DNA of 18,061 nucleotides from Anaerolineae bacterium (GTDB lineage: Bacteria; Chloroflexota; Anaerolineae; Anaerolineales; E44-bin32): contig DAOVIK010000007.1 in the NCBI GenBank assembly GCA_030673735.1, positions 1 through 18,061 on the forward strand, read 5' to 3'. The notes beneath the pieces are model-generated. The model was not told the DNA's origin. It searched no databases and saw nothing but the letters and a program-made list of their open reading frames with translations. Made by a program: the position numbers and the translations under genes. Of the stretch, positions 1 to 6,674 are shown piece after piece. Positions within the stretch are counted from its first letter, which is position 1, and every line of letters begins with the position of its first letter.

Positions 1-2008
1 TGCGATCGACCATGTTGTGATCAATGGCGTCGGCCTGGCAGTTGTACTGGCACGACAGGCACTCCGAGCAAATCGCGCAGGACAGGCAACGAGCAGCTTC
101 AGCTTTGGCTTGCTCGTCTGTGTAGCCGAGTTCCACCTCTGCGAATCCCTTGCGGCGCTTCTTGGCAGACAGTTCAGGCATAGGAACCCGCGCCTGGGGC
201 TGGATCTCCCCTTGAGCAACGCGTTCTTGAAGCTCGGTCTCAGATAGCAGCGCAACAGGCAGAACAGGCTCAGGCTTCGGCGGCGCTTCCTGCAGGAAGC
301 GATGAATGCGATCGGCAGCCTTATGGCCATCGGCGACGGCGTTGATCACAAAGGAAGTTCCGGTGACCGCGTCGCCGGCAGCAAACACGCCCGGGCGTCC
401 GGCCGCGAATGTGTCGGAATCGATGGCGAACGTTCCCTGGGGCGTGGTCCTCACGCCGCTTTCATCGGCGGCCATGCTGAGATCGACACGCTGGCCAACG
501 GCGAAGATCACCGTGTCAGCTTCGAGAACGTGCTCCGAGCCAGGCTCGGTGTCGACTGTCAGACGACCGTTTTCATCGAAGCTGAACGAGTTGACATTGA
601 TGCACTCGACGCCGGCGACGTCGCCCTCACCATTCTCCAGAACGCGCACGAAAGATCGATCGGGATGGATGACGATGCCCTCTTCCTCAGCAGCCACTGC
701 TTCCCAACCGTGGCAGGGCATGTCGTCGCGTGGTTCGAGACAGGCCATCTGGACTTTGGAGCCCAAGCGGACGGCTGTTCGGGCGCAGTCCATAGCCACG
801 TCCCCACCTCCCAACACCAGGACGCGCTTTCCAAGCTTGGGCGGCTTGCCAAGCCGTACATCACGCAGGAAGGTCGTGTTCAGCATCACGCCGTCGAGAT
901 CCGAACCAGGGATCGGCAGCCGCACGCCCTTATGCGCGCCAACCGCGATCAGCGTGGCATCAAACCCCTCGTCGAAGACCTGATCAAGGTGCTCGACGCG
1001 TGTGTTCGGGCGCAGGTCGATCCCCAGATCGATAATGTCGGCGACTTCTCGCTCGATGACTTCGGCAGGAAGACGATATTCAGGAATGCCCACGCGCAGC
1101 ATCCCGCCAGCTACCGGAAGGGCTTCGAAGATCGTTACCCCATAGCCCAGCCTTACTAAGTCTTGTGCCGCGGTCAAGCCGCATGGCCCCGCACCGATGA
1201 TGGCAACGCTCTGCGAATGGATGCGCTCGGCCGGCTCAACGGGCTCGCGTGGCTTCTCATAGACCTTATCGGTTACGAAGCGCTTCAACGCATGGATGTT
1301 GACCGGTTCATCAACATGAGCTCGGCTGCAGACATCCTCGCAGCGATGATTGCAGATGCGGCCGCAGATTGCCGGGAAGGGATTGTCTTCCTTGATCACG
1401 CGCAGGGCATCTTCATAGCGGCCATCGCGGATCAACGCGATGTAGCCCTGCGCCCGCTGCCCGGTGGGGCAAGCGTCGCGGCAAGGCGAGATGCCCAGCT
1501 TCTCGATAGCGTAGGCGCCTGGGACACCCTGTGGGTAGAGCTTGTTGGCTGCGCGGCGGTTGGAGAGGTCCTCGTTGAAGGGATCGAGAATCTCGACAGG
1601 GCATACGTCGGCGCAGTCACCACATCCCACGCACTTTTCGACGTCAATGTAGCGCGCTTTGCGCCGCAGCGTGACTGTGAAATTCCCCACTTCGCCGTCG
1701 ATGTCGAGCACTTCGCTGTCGACCCTCATGTCAATGTTGAGGTGGCGTCCGGTGTCGATCAGCTTCGGGCTGATGGTGCACATGGCGCAATCGTTGGTGG
1801 GGAAGGTCTTGTCGAGCTGCGCCATGTGGCCGCCGATGGCGGATTCTTTCTCCACAAGTACGACGCGATAGCCTTGGTCGGCAAGATCCAAACTGGCCTG
1901 CATGCCCGCAATCCCGCCCCCCACGACCATCACTGCTCCCACTGGAGTGGAGCTATCGCGTGGTTCTGGTGCGTGCTCTTCTTTTGGAGTGTTGGCTCGC
2001 TTTGCCAC
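1..2008 (-). CDS. HdrA/GltD-type FAD-dependent iron-sulfur oxidoreductase (3' end cut off by window edge)
   Basis: Read directly from the minus strand: about 669 codons are open to the window edge with no stop. Domain order: an HdrA-like FAD segment (GGG at residues 30-32, then GGHMAQLDKTFPTNDCAMCT); a 4Fe-4S motif CVGCGDCADVCP near residues 126-136; a GltD-like cysteine region (CRDACPTGQ, CGRICNHRCEDVC); the GltD FAD site (IIGAGPCGLTAA, about 270-280); an NAD(P) site (VLGGGDVAMDCA, about 395-405); and a cysteine cluster (CLSCAICSECLSCQYNC) near 640-660. HdrA proteins handle electron transfer and bifurcation, and GltD modules oxidise NAD(P)H, so a role coupling NAD(P)H to ferredoxin or another low-potential carrier is inferred. 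The start is GTG at 2008, preceded by AAAGGA with 5 bases spacing. An in-frame ATG at 2056 has no good ribosome site. More HdrA sequence probably follows beyond the edge. Confidence 0.9.
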   Translation of the reverse strand, partial: MAKRANTPKEEHAPEPRDSSTPVGAVMVVGGGIAGMQASLDLADQGYRVVLVEKESAIGGHMAQLDKTFPTNDCAMCTISPKLIDTGRHLNIDMRVDSEVLDIDGEVGNFTVTLRRKARYIDVEKCVGCGDCADVCPVEILDPFNEDLSNRRAANKLYPQGVPGAYAIEKLGISPCRDACPTGQRAQGYIALIRDGRYEDALRVIKEDNPFPAICGRICNHRCEDVCSRAHVDEPVNIHALKRFVTDKVYEKPREPVEPAERIHSQSVAIIGAGPCGLTAAQDLVRLGYGVTIFEALPVAGGMLRVGIPEYRLPAEVIEREVADIIDLGIDLRPNTRVEHLDQVFDEGFDATLIAVGAHKGVRLPIPGSDLDGVMLNTTFLRDVRLGKPPKLGKRVLVLGGGDVAMDCARTAVRLGSKVQMACLEPRDDMPCHGWEAVAAEEEGIVIHPDRSFVRVLENGEGDVAGVECINVNSFSFDENGRLTVDTEPGSEHVLEADTVIFAVGQRVDLSMAADESGVRTTPQGTFAIDSDTFAAGRPGVFAAGDAVTGTSFVINAVADGHKAADRIHRFLQEAPPKPEPVLPVALLSETELQERVAQGEIQPQARVPMPELSAKKRRKGFAEVELGYTDEQAKAEAARCLSCAICSECLSCQYNCQADAIDHNMVDR

Positions 2009-2152
2009 GCATTTCCTTTCAGGAAATGAAATCCATTGCGGACCACGTTTCTGCATGTGGATCGCAACATCTTCTCATAATCATAGGTGCACGTCTGAGA
2101 AACGGCCCAGTGCCGGATGTCATCGCATCAGTGGAGAAACTTCATCGGCATT

Positions 2153-2168
2153 TGTGAAGCCGATCACA
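2153..2168. promoter_or_regulatory. Perfect CRP/FNR-superfamily palindrome TGTGA-N6-TCACA
   Basis: The sequence is TGTGA AGCCGA TCACA, an exact match to the CRP-type consensus half-sites and spacing. Its centre is about 152 bases upstream of the GTG start of the HdrA/GltD gene. By base-count arithmetic an exact match is expected about 0.02 times in 18 kb of random sequence. Which regulator binds, and whether it activates or represses, cannot be read here. Confidence 0.5.
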
Positions 2169-2488
2169 GCTTTCCTTGCTACGTTTTCATCCGGTTTATA
2201 TTCATCATGGTTTGTGGGGCGAATCAGGCCGCCGGGGATCCGGGATCATCCAAGGATACGGGGGCAATCTAGGTTCCGTCCCGTCCGCTGCCGGCATCGA
2301 CCTTGAGGGCGCGGCAGTTGCTACGCCGCGTGTAAATCGCCTTCAGATCTTCTGATTTGCGGGAAGGGAATGAGTCGGGATGCGTATCCAATCCAACCGC
2401 CCACCGAAGGATGGTGGGGTGTCAGGCGATGAATATGAATGCCGACTTCAAGCAGTTCGGTGGCGGCGCGCGCGCCCCATCAACGGGC

Positions 2489-2546
2489 TTGTGATCCAGT
2501 CAAACCTGTTCTCGCCCGGAAGGTTCAAACATCAAACAGATCACAA
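2489..2546. repeat. Nested inverted repeats downstream of the flavoprotein gene
   Basis: Outer arms TTGTGATC (2489-2496) and GATCACAA (2539-2546) are exact reverse complements, 42 bases apart. Inside them, AACCT (2503-2507) and AGGTT (2521-2525) form a second short pair. The element lies 34-91 bases past the stop of the flavoprotein gene and could be a 3' end structure or a looped operator, since each outer arm carries a TTGTGA half-site. There is no U-tract. Confidence 0.35.
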
Positions 2547-2579
2547 TTGCCGATGGGTGAATACCGCCCTGGCTGGCTC

Positions 2580-3485
2580 TTACTCCTCAGCCTCGAGAAG
2601 GTACTCGTACGCACTCAAGGCTGCCTTGGCTCCTTCGCCGACGGCGATCAGCACTTGTTCGGCGATCACGTCCGTCACGTCCCCGGCAGCAAAGATACCT
2701 TCAACTGAGGAGCGGTTGCGTCCGTCGACCTTGATCCTCCCTAATTCGTCCAAGTCGACGAGACCGCCCAGGAATTGAGAACGCGGCTCGAGTTCCAGCT
2801 CCACGAAGAATGCATCCGCGGTGAGTTTTCGCTGTTCGCCATCGATGCTGATGGCTAGCTCACGGGCATAATTATCGCCCAATACGGCTTCGACACGCGC
2901 GCCCTGCAGCACTTCCACATTCTTTGCGCCGAGCACCTTGCGTCCCATGGGTGAATCCAGGTCTCCACGCCCAGGAGCTACCAGGGTTACCTTGCTGGCA
3001 ATCTGGGAAAGCTCGGCAGTGGCGCGCAAGGCCAAGGCAGTATCGCCGATCACACACGTTTCTCGCTCGATGAACAGGGGGGCATACGATACGGCGCTGT
3101 AGCACAGCCCGCGCATCATGAATTCCTTCTCACCGGGGACGTTCATCAGGCGCCCGCGCGCCCCCGTAGCTACGATGATCGCCTTGGCTTTATGATTCTT
3201 GCCGGCGCGTGTGGTCACGGCAAAGCCGCCCTTGATCTTCTCGACTTTCTCGGCTCGGTCGAATTCGCGGGCAAATTCGAGGTACTCCACCTCATTGGCA
3301 AAGCGGCCCACGACTTCCTGGCCCGTGATCACTAGGTGTTTCTCGACGAAAGGCAGCTGCAGCCTGAAATTCGTCTTTCCGCCAAGATCAAGGGTGACCA
3401 GTAGGGCGTTCAAGCGCTTGCGCAGCGCATAGATGGTAGCGGTGAGACCTGCGGGGCCACCACCAAGGATTATCAGATCATACAT
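2580..3485 (-). CDS. Thioredoxin-reductase-like FAD oxidoreductase lacking the CxxC redox pair
   Basis: A 301-residue protein with the fold signature of low-molecular-weight thioredoxin reductases: FAD site ILGGGPAGLTATIYA at residues 6-20, VATGAR near 105-110, and the C-terminal FAD motif AAGDVTD. Where thioredoxin reductases have CATC, this protein has SAVS (residues 130-133, in GLCYSAVSYAP). The usual GGGxSA pyridine-nucleotide loop is reduced to IGDTALA (146-152). It is therefore unlikely to reduce thioredoxin. It could be a flavin reductase, a ferredoxin- or partner-linked flavoprotein, or a sensor. The ATG is preceded by AAAGGAG with 8 bases spacing. It follows the malic enzyme gene by 24 bases, so the two are probably co-transcribed. 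Fold assignment is firm; the biochemical role is unknown. Confidence 0.85.
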   Translation of the reverse strand: MYDLIILGGGPAGLTATIYALRKRLNALLVTLDLGGKTNFRLQLPFVEKHLVITGQEVVGRFANEVEYLEFAREFDRAEKVEKIKGGFAVTTRAGKNHKAKAIIVATGARGRLMNVPGEKEFMMRGLCYSAVSYAPLFIERETCVIGDTALALRATAELSQIASKVTLVAPGRGDLDSPMGRKVLGAKNVEVLQGARVEAVLGDNYARELAISIDGEQRKLTADAFFVELELEPRSQFLGGLVDLDELGRIKVDGRNRSSVEGIFAAGDVTDVIAEQVLIAVGEGAKAALSAYEYLLEAEE

Positions 3486-3509
3486 CCCAGTAACTCCTTT
3501 CCCCTACGG

Positions 3510-4871
3510 TCACTCCTCCGCCTCGGGGATGAAACCTTCGCGCATCATGCTATGGGTAATGTCGCGTGCGCGACGAATGATCTTCTCAGCGTTCTTGAAC
3601 TCTTCCTCGTACGTCATGGGATTGCGTGCAATCCCCTCCTCTACTGCCTTCGCGGCAACCGCAGCCGCTTCGAGGGGGTACACGCGCCAATCATCCATGG
3701 AGGGCAGGATGTAATCCGCCTTCAGGCCTTTCTCTTGGGCCATGCCCGCCAAAGCTTCTGCCGCGGCCATGCACATCGAATCGGTGATCGTGGTGGCGCG
3801 AACATCCAGCGTGCCGCGGAAGATCCCGGGGAAACCTAGCGAGTTGTTCACCTGATTGGGGAAATCAGATCGGCCGGTTGCCACCACAGCTGCGCCTGCC
3901 TCTTCGGCTTCCCAGGGCCAGATCTCCGGGACTGGATTGGCGCAAACGAACACGATTGCGTCCTTTGCCATGGCTTCGATCCATTCGGCTTGGATCGTGT
4001 CTGGCCCCGGCTTGGAGAGCGCAATAACTACATCTGCGCCGCGCATGGCGTCGGCGATGTCACCTTGGAGTCCTTCTTCGTTGGTGATCTGGCAGAATTT
4101 CCATTTGTCAACGAACTCGGCCTTGCGCCTCTCGAGGTCGGAGCGCTCCTTGTGAAGAATGCCTTTGCTATCTACCATGCGAGCCAGCGCCGGTGTAGCG
4201 CCGGCGGCAAATATCAGGCGAGCGCAGGCGACGTTGGAGGCCCCCGTTCCGACGAATGCGATCACAACATCCTCGATCTTCTTGCCCACGACTTTCAAGG
4301 CGTTGATCAGGGCTGCCAGGGTGACCGTAGCTGTCCCCTGTTGGTCATCGTGCCAGACGGGGATCTCGGCCTGGGCTCGGAGGGTATCCAGCACACGGAA
4401 GCACTTCGGCTGGGAGATATCCTCAAGGTTCACGCCTCCGAATCCGGGCTGCATCAACAGCACAGTTTCGATGATCTTATCGGGATCTTTGGTATCTAGC
4501 ATGATGGGCCAGGCGTCCACACCGCCCAGATACTTGAAGAGCAGCGCTTTGCCCTCCATCACCGGAAGCCCCGCCTTGGGTCCGATATCTCCTAGCCCGA
4601 GCACACGCGTGCCGTCGGAGACAACCGCCACGGTGTTTTGCTTGTGTGTGTACTCGTAGACCAGGTCGGGATCTTCGGCGATGGCGCGGCATGGGGCCGC
4701 CACGCCGGGGGTGTACCAGATGGCGAAATCGTCGAAATCGCGCACACGCGCCTTCAGCGTCACCTCGACCTTGCCGCTGTAGAAGGGGTGCAAGCGCATG
4801 GCATCCGCAGAAGGTTTCTTCGCCTTGGCCAGAAGGGCTTCTACATCACGCGCAGATGCAGCCTTTGCCAT
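3510..4871 (-). CDS. NAD(P)-dependent malic enzyme (oxaloacetate-decarboxylating)
   Basis: A 453-residue protein of the short bacterial malic enzyme type. It converts malate to pyruvate and CO2 with NAD(P)H formation, and is reversible at high CO2. Visible motifs: YTPGVA (catalytic Tyr53), SDGTRVLGLGDIG (85-97), MEGKA (Lys108 as likely general base), NLEDIS (metal ligands Glu150/Asp151), HDDQQGT (Asp175/176), and the dinucleotide loop GTGASN (208-213). There is no C-terminal phosphotransacetylase-like domain, so this is the stand-alone form. The ATG is preceded by AAGGAG. It follows acsE by 75 bases on the same strand and precedes the flavoprotein by 24 bases. Linkage to the acs genes suggests exchange between acetyl-CoA/pyruvate carbon and malate, or NAD(P)H supply; this is inference. 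Cofactor preference (NAD or NADP) cannot be told by eye. Confidence 0.95.
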   Translation of the reverse strand: MAKAASARDVEALLAKAKKPSADAMRLHPFYSGKVEVTLKARVRDFDDFAIWYTPGVAAPCRAIAEDPDLVYEYTHKQNTVAVVSDGTRVLGLGDIGPKAGLPVMEGKALLFKYLGGVDAWPIMLDTKDPDKIIETVLLMQPGFGGVNLEDISQPKCFRVLDTLRAQAEIPVWHDDQQGTATVTLAALINALKVVGKKIEDVVIAFVGTGASNVACARLIFAAGATPALARMVDSKGILHKERSDLERRKAEFVDKWKFCQITNEEGLQGDIADAMRGADVVIALSKPGPDTIQAEWIEAMAKDAIVFVCANPVPEIWPWEAEEAGAAVVATGRSDFPNQVNNSLGFPGIFRGTLDVRATTITDSMCMAAAEALAGMAQEKGLKADYILPSMDDWRVYPLEAAAVAAKAVEEGIARNPMTYEEEFKNAEKIIRRARDITHSMMREGFIPEAEE

Positions 4872-4946
4872 TTTCTGATCTCCTTGACCAGCAGGAATGG
4901 GCTGGCCGAATTGGTCGCGTCTTTCCCGCAGCGCTATCTACGTGAA

Positions 4947-5870
4947 CTAGAGACGCAAGTAGGAATCGGTGTAAATCACCTTGTTAAGCAGGACCTGAAT
5001 GGTCTTCCAGATATCGGCCTGCTGCGGGTCGGACATGTCGACATCGCTGGGCTCGACTTCCTCGCCTGCAGCGACGGTGTCGAATAACTTCAGGAACAAT
5101 GCTTCGGCGCCGGTTTCAGGCTCGCGAGTGTCCATTAGTTCGATGATGCGCATCATGTCTTTGTCGAGTGGATCGAGAATGGCAGAATCAAGCCCCACGG
5201 CCATGAGCATCACGAGATGCACCTGGTTGATCAAAGGGCGCAGCGGCGCTGGAACCTGATTGGACACATTGGAAGCCCCCATTGTGGTCATTGGCGGTGG
5301 GTCCATGAGCATCTTGAGCATGCGTACGGTTTCGATGGCATGCGGCCCGTATTCCTGGCAGCCCGAAACCGTCAAGATCAACGGGTCGATGTAGAGGTTC
5401 TCCATCGGAATGCCCACTTCCTCAGCGCGCGGGATCAGCTTCTCCATGGCGATGCCGATGCGGGCGTCGGCCGTGACCGGAATGCCGCTCTTCTCCAGAC
5501 ACAGCGCCACCAGCTTGGCGCCGTACTTGGCGGCTAGAGGCGGCACGTTGGCAAGACGTTCCTCCTCAGCCGAGGTGGAATTCACGAAGGCATTCGATCC
5601 CACCTTCTTGAGCCCGGTCTCTATGGCAGCCAGGTTGGTGGTATCAAAGGACAGCGTCATGCCGGGGACGGCTTCCTGCATGCAGTCAACCAGCCAGTCC
5701 ATGACCTCGGGACCGGTCTTCTTCTGGGGCCCGATGTTCAAATCGAGCGCGTCGGCGCCGGCCTCTTGCTGCTTGCGCGCCAGTTCGACGAAGAAGGTTC
5801 CGTCACGGTCACTTACGGCTTGCTTGACGCTTGGTGATACGATGTGGATGTTTTCCCCAATCTTGTACAT
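4947..5870 (-). CDS. acsE: Methyltetrahydrofolate:corrinoid iron-sulfur protein methyltransferase
   Basis: A 307-residue pterin-binding TIM-barrel protein that transfers the methyl group from methyl-tetrahydrofolate to the cob(I)amide of the corrinoid iron-sulfur protein. Pterin-site features: DLNIGPQ (Asp43, Asn45), SFDTTN (Asp76), VNSTS (Asn97), YIDPLI (Asp162) and GASNVSNQ (Asn201, in the position of the conserved Asn that contacts the substrate N5). The ATG follows AGGAG with 7 bases spacing. The gene starts 39 bases after cooC and precedes the malic enzyme gene. The Moorella protein is about 262 residues; this one carries roughly 40 extra C-terminal residues, acidic at first (GEEVEPSDVDMSDPQQ) and then helical. 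Identification is secure. Confidence 0.95.
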   Translation of the reverse strand: MYKIGENIHIVSPSVKQAVSDRDGTFFVELARKQQEAGADALDLNIGPQKKTGPEVMDWLVDCMQEAVPGMTLSFDTTNLAAIETGLKKVGSNAFVNSTSAEEERLANVPPLAAKYGAKLVALCLEKSGIPVTADARIGIAMEKLIPRAEEVGIPMENLYIDPLILTVSGCQEYGPHAIETVRMLKMLMDPPPMTTMGASNVSNQVPAPLRPLINQVHLVMLMAVGLDSAILDPLDKDMMRIIELMDTREPETGAEALFLKLFDTVAAGEEVEPSDVDMSDPQQADIWKTIQVLLNKVIYTDSYLRL

Positions 5871-5909
5871 GGTCCGTCTCCTATTGAGTCTGTCGGCAGG
5901 TGCTATCCT

Positions 5910-6674
5910 TCATGTCTTCAGGATATCCGAGACGATTTCCTCTACGGCCTTGACGGCCGGTGAATCTCCATCCAGATGCAGTAGGGGCTGCCCCATAGCG
6001 TCGAGCTTGTTGATTTCGGCGTCAGCCGGGATGAGTGGGCCAACTTCGATGCCCAGTTCGTCAATGGCTTGGCGCAGCGGTTCTGTCAGCTCTCCCTGAA
6101 TGCGGTTCACGATCAGCATCTGGCGACGAACGTCCACTTCGATTTCCTGCGACAGCTCAGCAAGCGATGCCGCAGCGGTTAAGCCGCGAATGCTGGGATC
6201 GGTAACGATCAGCAGCAGATCAACATCCCTGGTGGTGCGCCGGCTTATGTGCTCCATGCCGGCTTCGTTGTCAATGACCACGTAGGGGTAGGAGCGGCCC
6301 AATTCGTCCACGATCTGGCGCAGCAGGTGGTTCACCGCGCAGTAGCATCCTTGGCCTTCGGGCCGGCCCATGGCTAGAAGATCGACCTCCTTGCCCTCCT
6401 CGAGAGCCAAGCGAACCTCACGAGTTAGATGGTCATGACGGCTGATAGAAACGCCCAAATGGGCCGCTTGGGCATGATCCATCATATCTTCGCGGATGTC
6501 GCCCACACTGACAGGCATAGGGAGGCCCAAAGCCAGATGCAGATTGGCTGCTGGGTCGGCATCGATGGCCAGCAGCGGGCCGTTGATTCTACGCACAAGC
6601 GAGCGGATCATAAGAGCCGCTATCGTGGTCTTGCCGGTGCCCCCTTTGCCGCAGAGGGCGATGGTTGTCGTCAT
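5910..6674 (-). CDS. cooC: CO dehydrogenase nickel-insertion ATPase (CooC/AcsF)
   Basis: A 254-residue MinD/SIMIBI-class ATPase that matures CODH/ACS by nickel delivery. It shows the deviant Walker A CGKGGTGKTT (residues 8-17), IDADPAAN (38-44), the GCYC metal site (Cys110-x-Cys112, matching the nickel-binding CxC of CooC) and VVIDNEAGMEH (132-142, Walker B and switch region). The start at 6674 is chosen because ATG follows GGAG by 8 bases and begins directly at the MTTTIALCGKGG strand; a longer frame to 6725 would add 17 residues inside the preceding gene. The start codon overlaps the stop of the preceding toroid gene (ATGA), implying translational coupling. Whether it serves the C-cluster (CooC) or the A-cluster (AcsF) is not decidable from sequence, and no second copy is in the window. 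Confidence 0.93.
   Translation of the reverse strand: MTTTIALCGKGGTGKTTIAALMIRSLVRRINGPLLAIDADPAANLHLALGLPMPVSVGDIREDMMDHAQAAHLGVSISRHDHLTREVRLALEEGKEVDLLAMGRPEGQGCYCAVNHLLRQIVDELGRSYPYVVIDNEAGMEHISRRTTRDVDLLLIVTDPSIRGLTAAASLAELSQEIEVDVRRQMLIVNRIQGELTEPLRQAIDELGIEVGPLIPADAEINKLDAMGQPLLHLDGDSPAVKAVEEIVSDILKT

Larger units (their letters stand above)
2009..2579. other. 571-bp intergenic region with no convincing gene
   Basis: This separates the flavoprotein gene from the HdrA/GltD gene and probably ends one transcript and starts the next. I read all minus-strand frames and found only short open stretches broken by stops (for example a 35-codon stretch around 2125-2240), with no recognisable domain. 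It contains a CRP-like palindrome (2153-2168), a 6-bp hairpin CCCACC/GGTGGG (2400-2418), a hairpin CGCGGC/GCCGCG (2310-2330), a dyad TCAGA-TCT-TCTGA (2343-2355), and nested inverted repeats at 2489-2546. None of the hairpins is followed by a T-run on the minus strand, so no standard intrinsic terminator is evident. A TATAAA hexamer on the minus strand near 2185-2190 could be a -10 element but has no good -35. Confidence 0.6.

Noticed and set aside
302..1159. Long plus-strand open frames opposite the left-edge gene
   Set aside because: The minus-strand frame here gives a continuous HdrA/GltD protein with FAD and Fe-S motifs; the plus-strand frames are its antisense shadows.
2400..2418. Hairpin CCCACC/GGTGGG as an intrinsic terminator
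   Set aside because: The stem is only 6 bp and no T-run follows on the minus strand, so terminator status is not supported.
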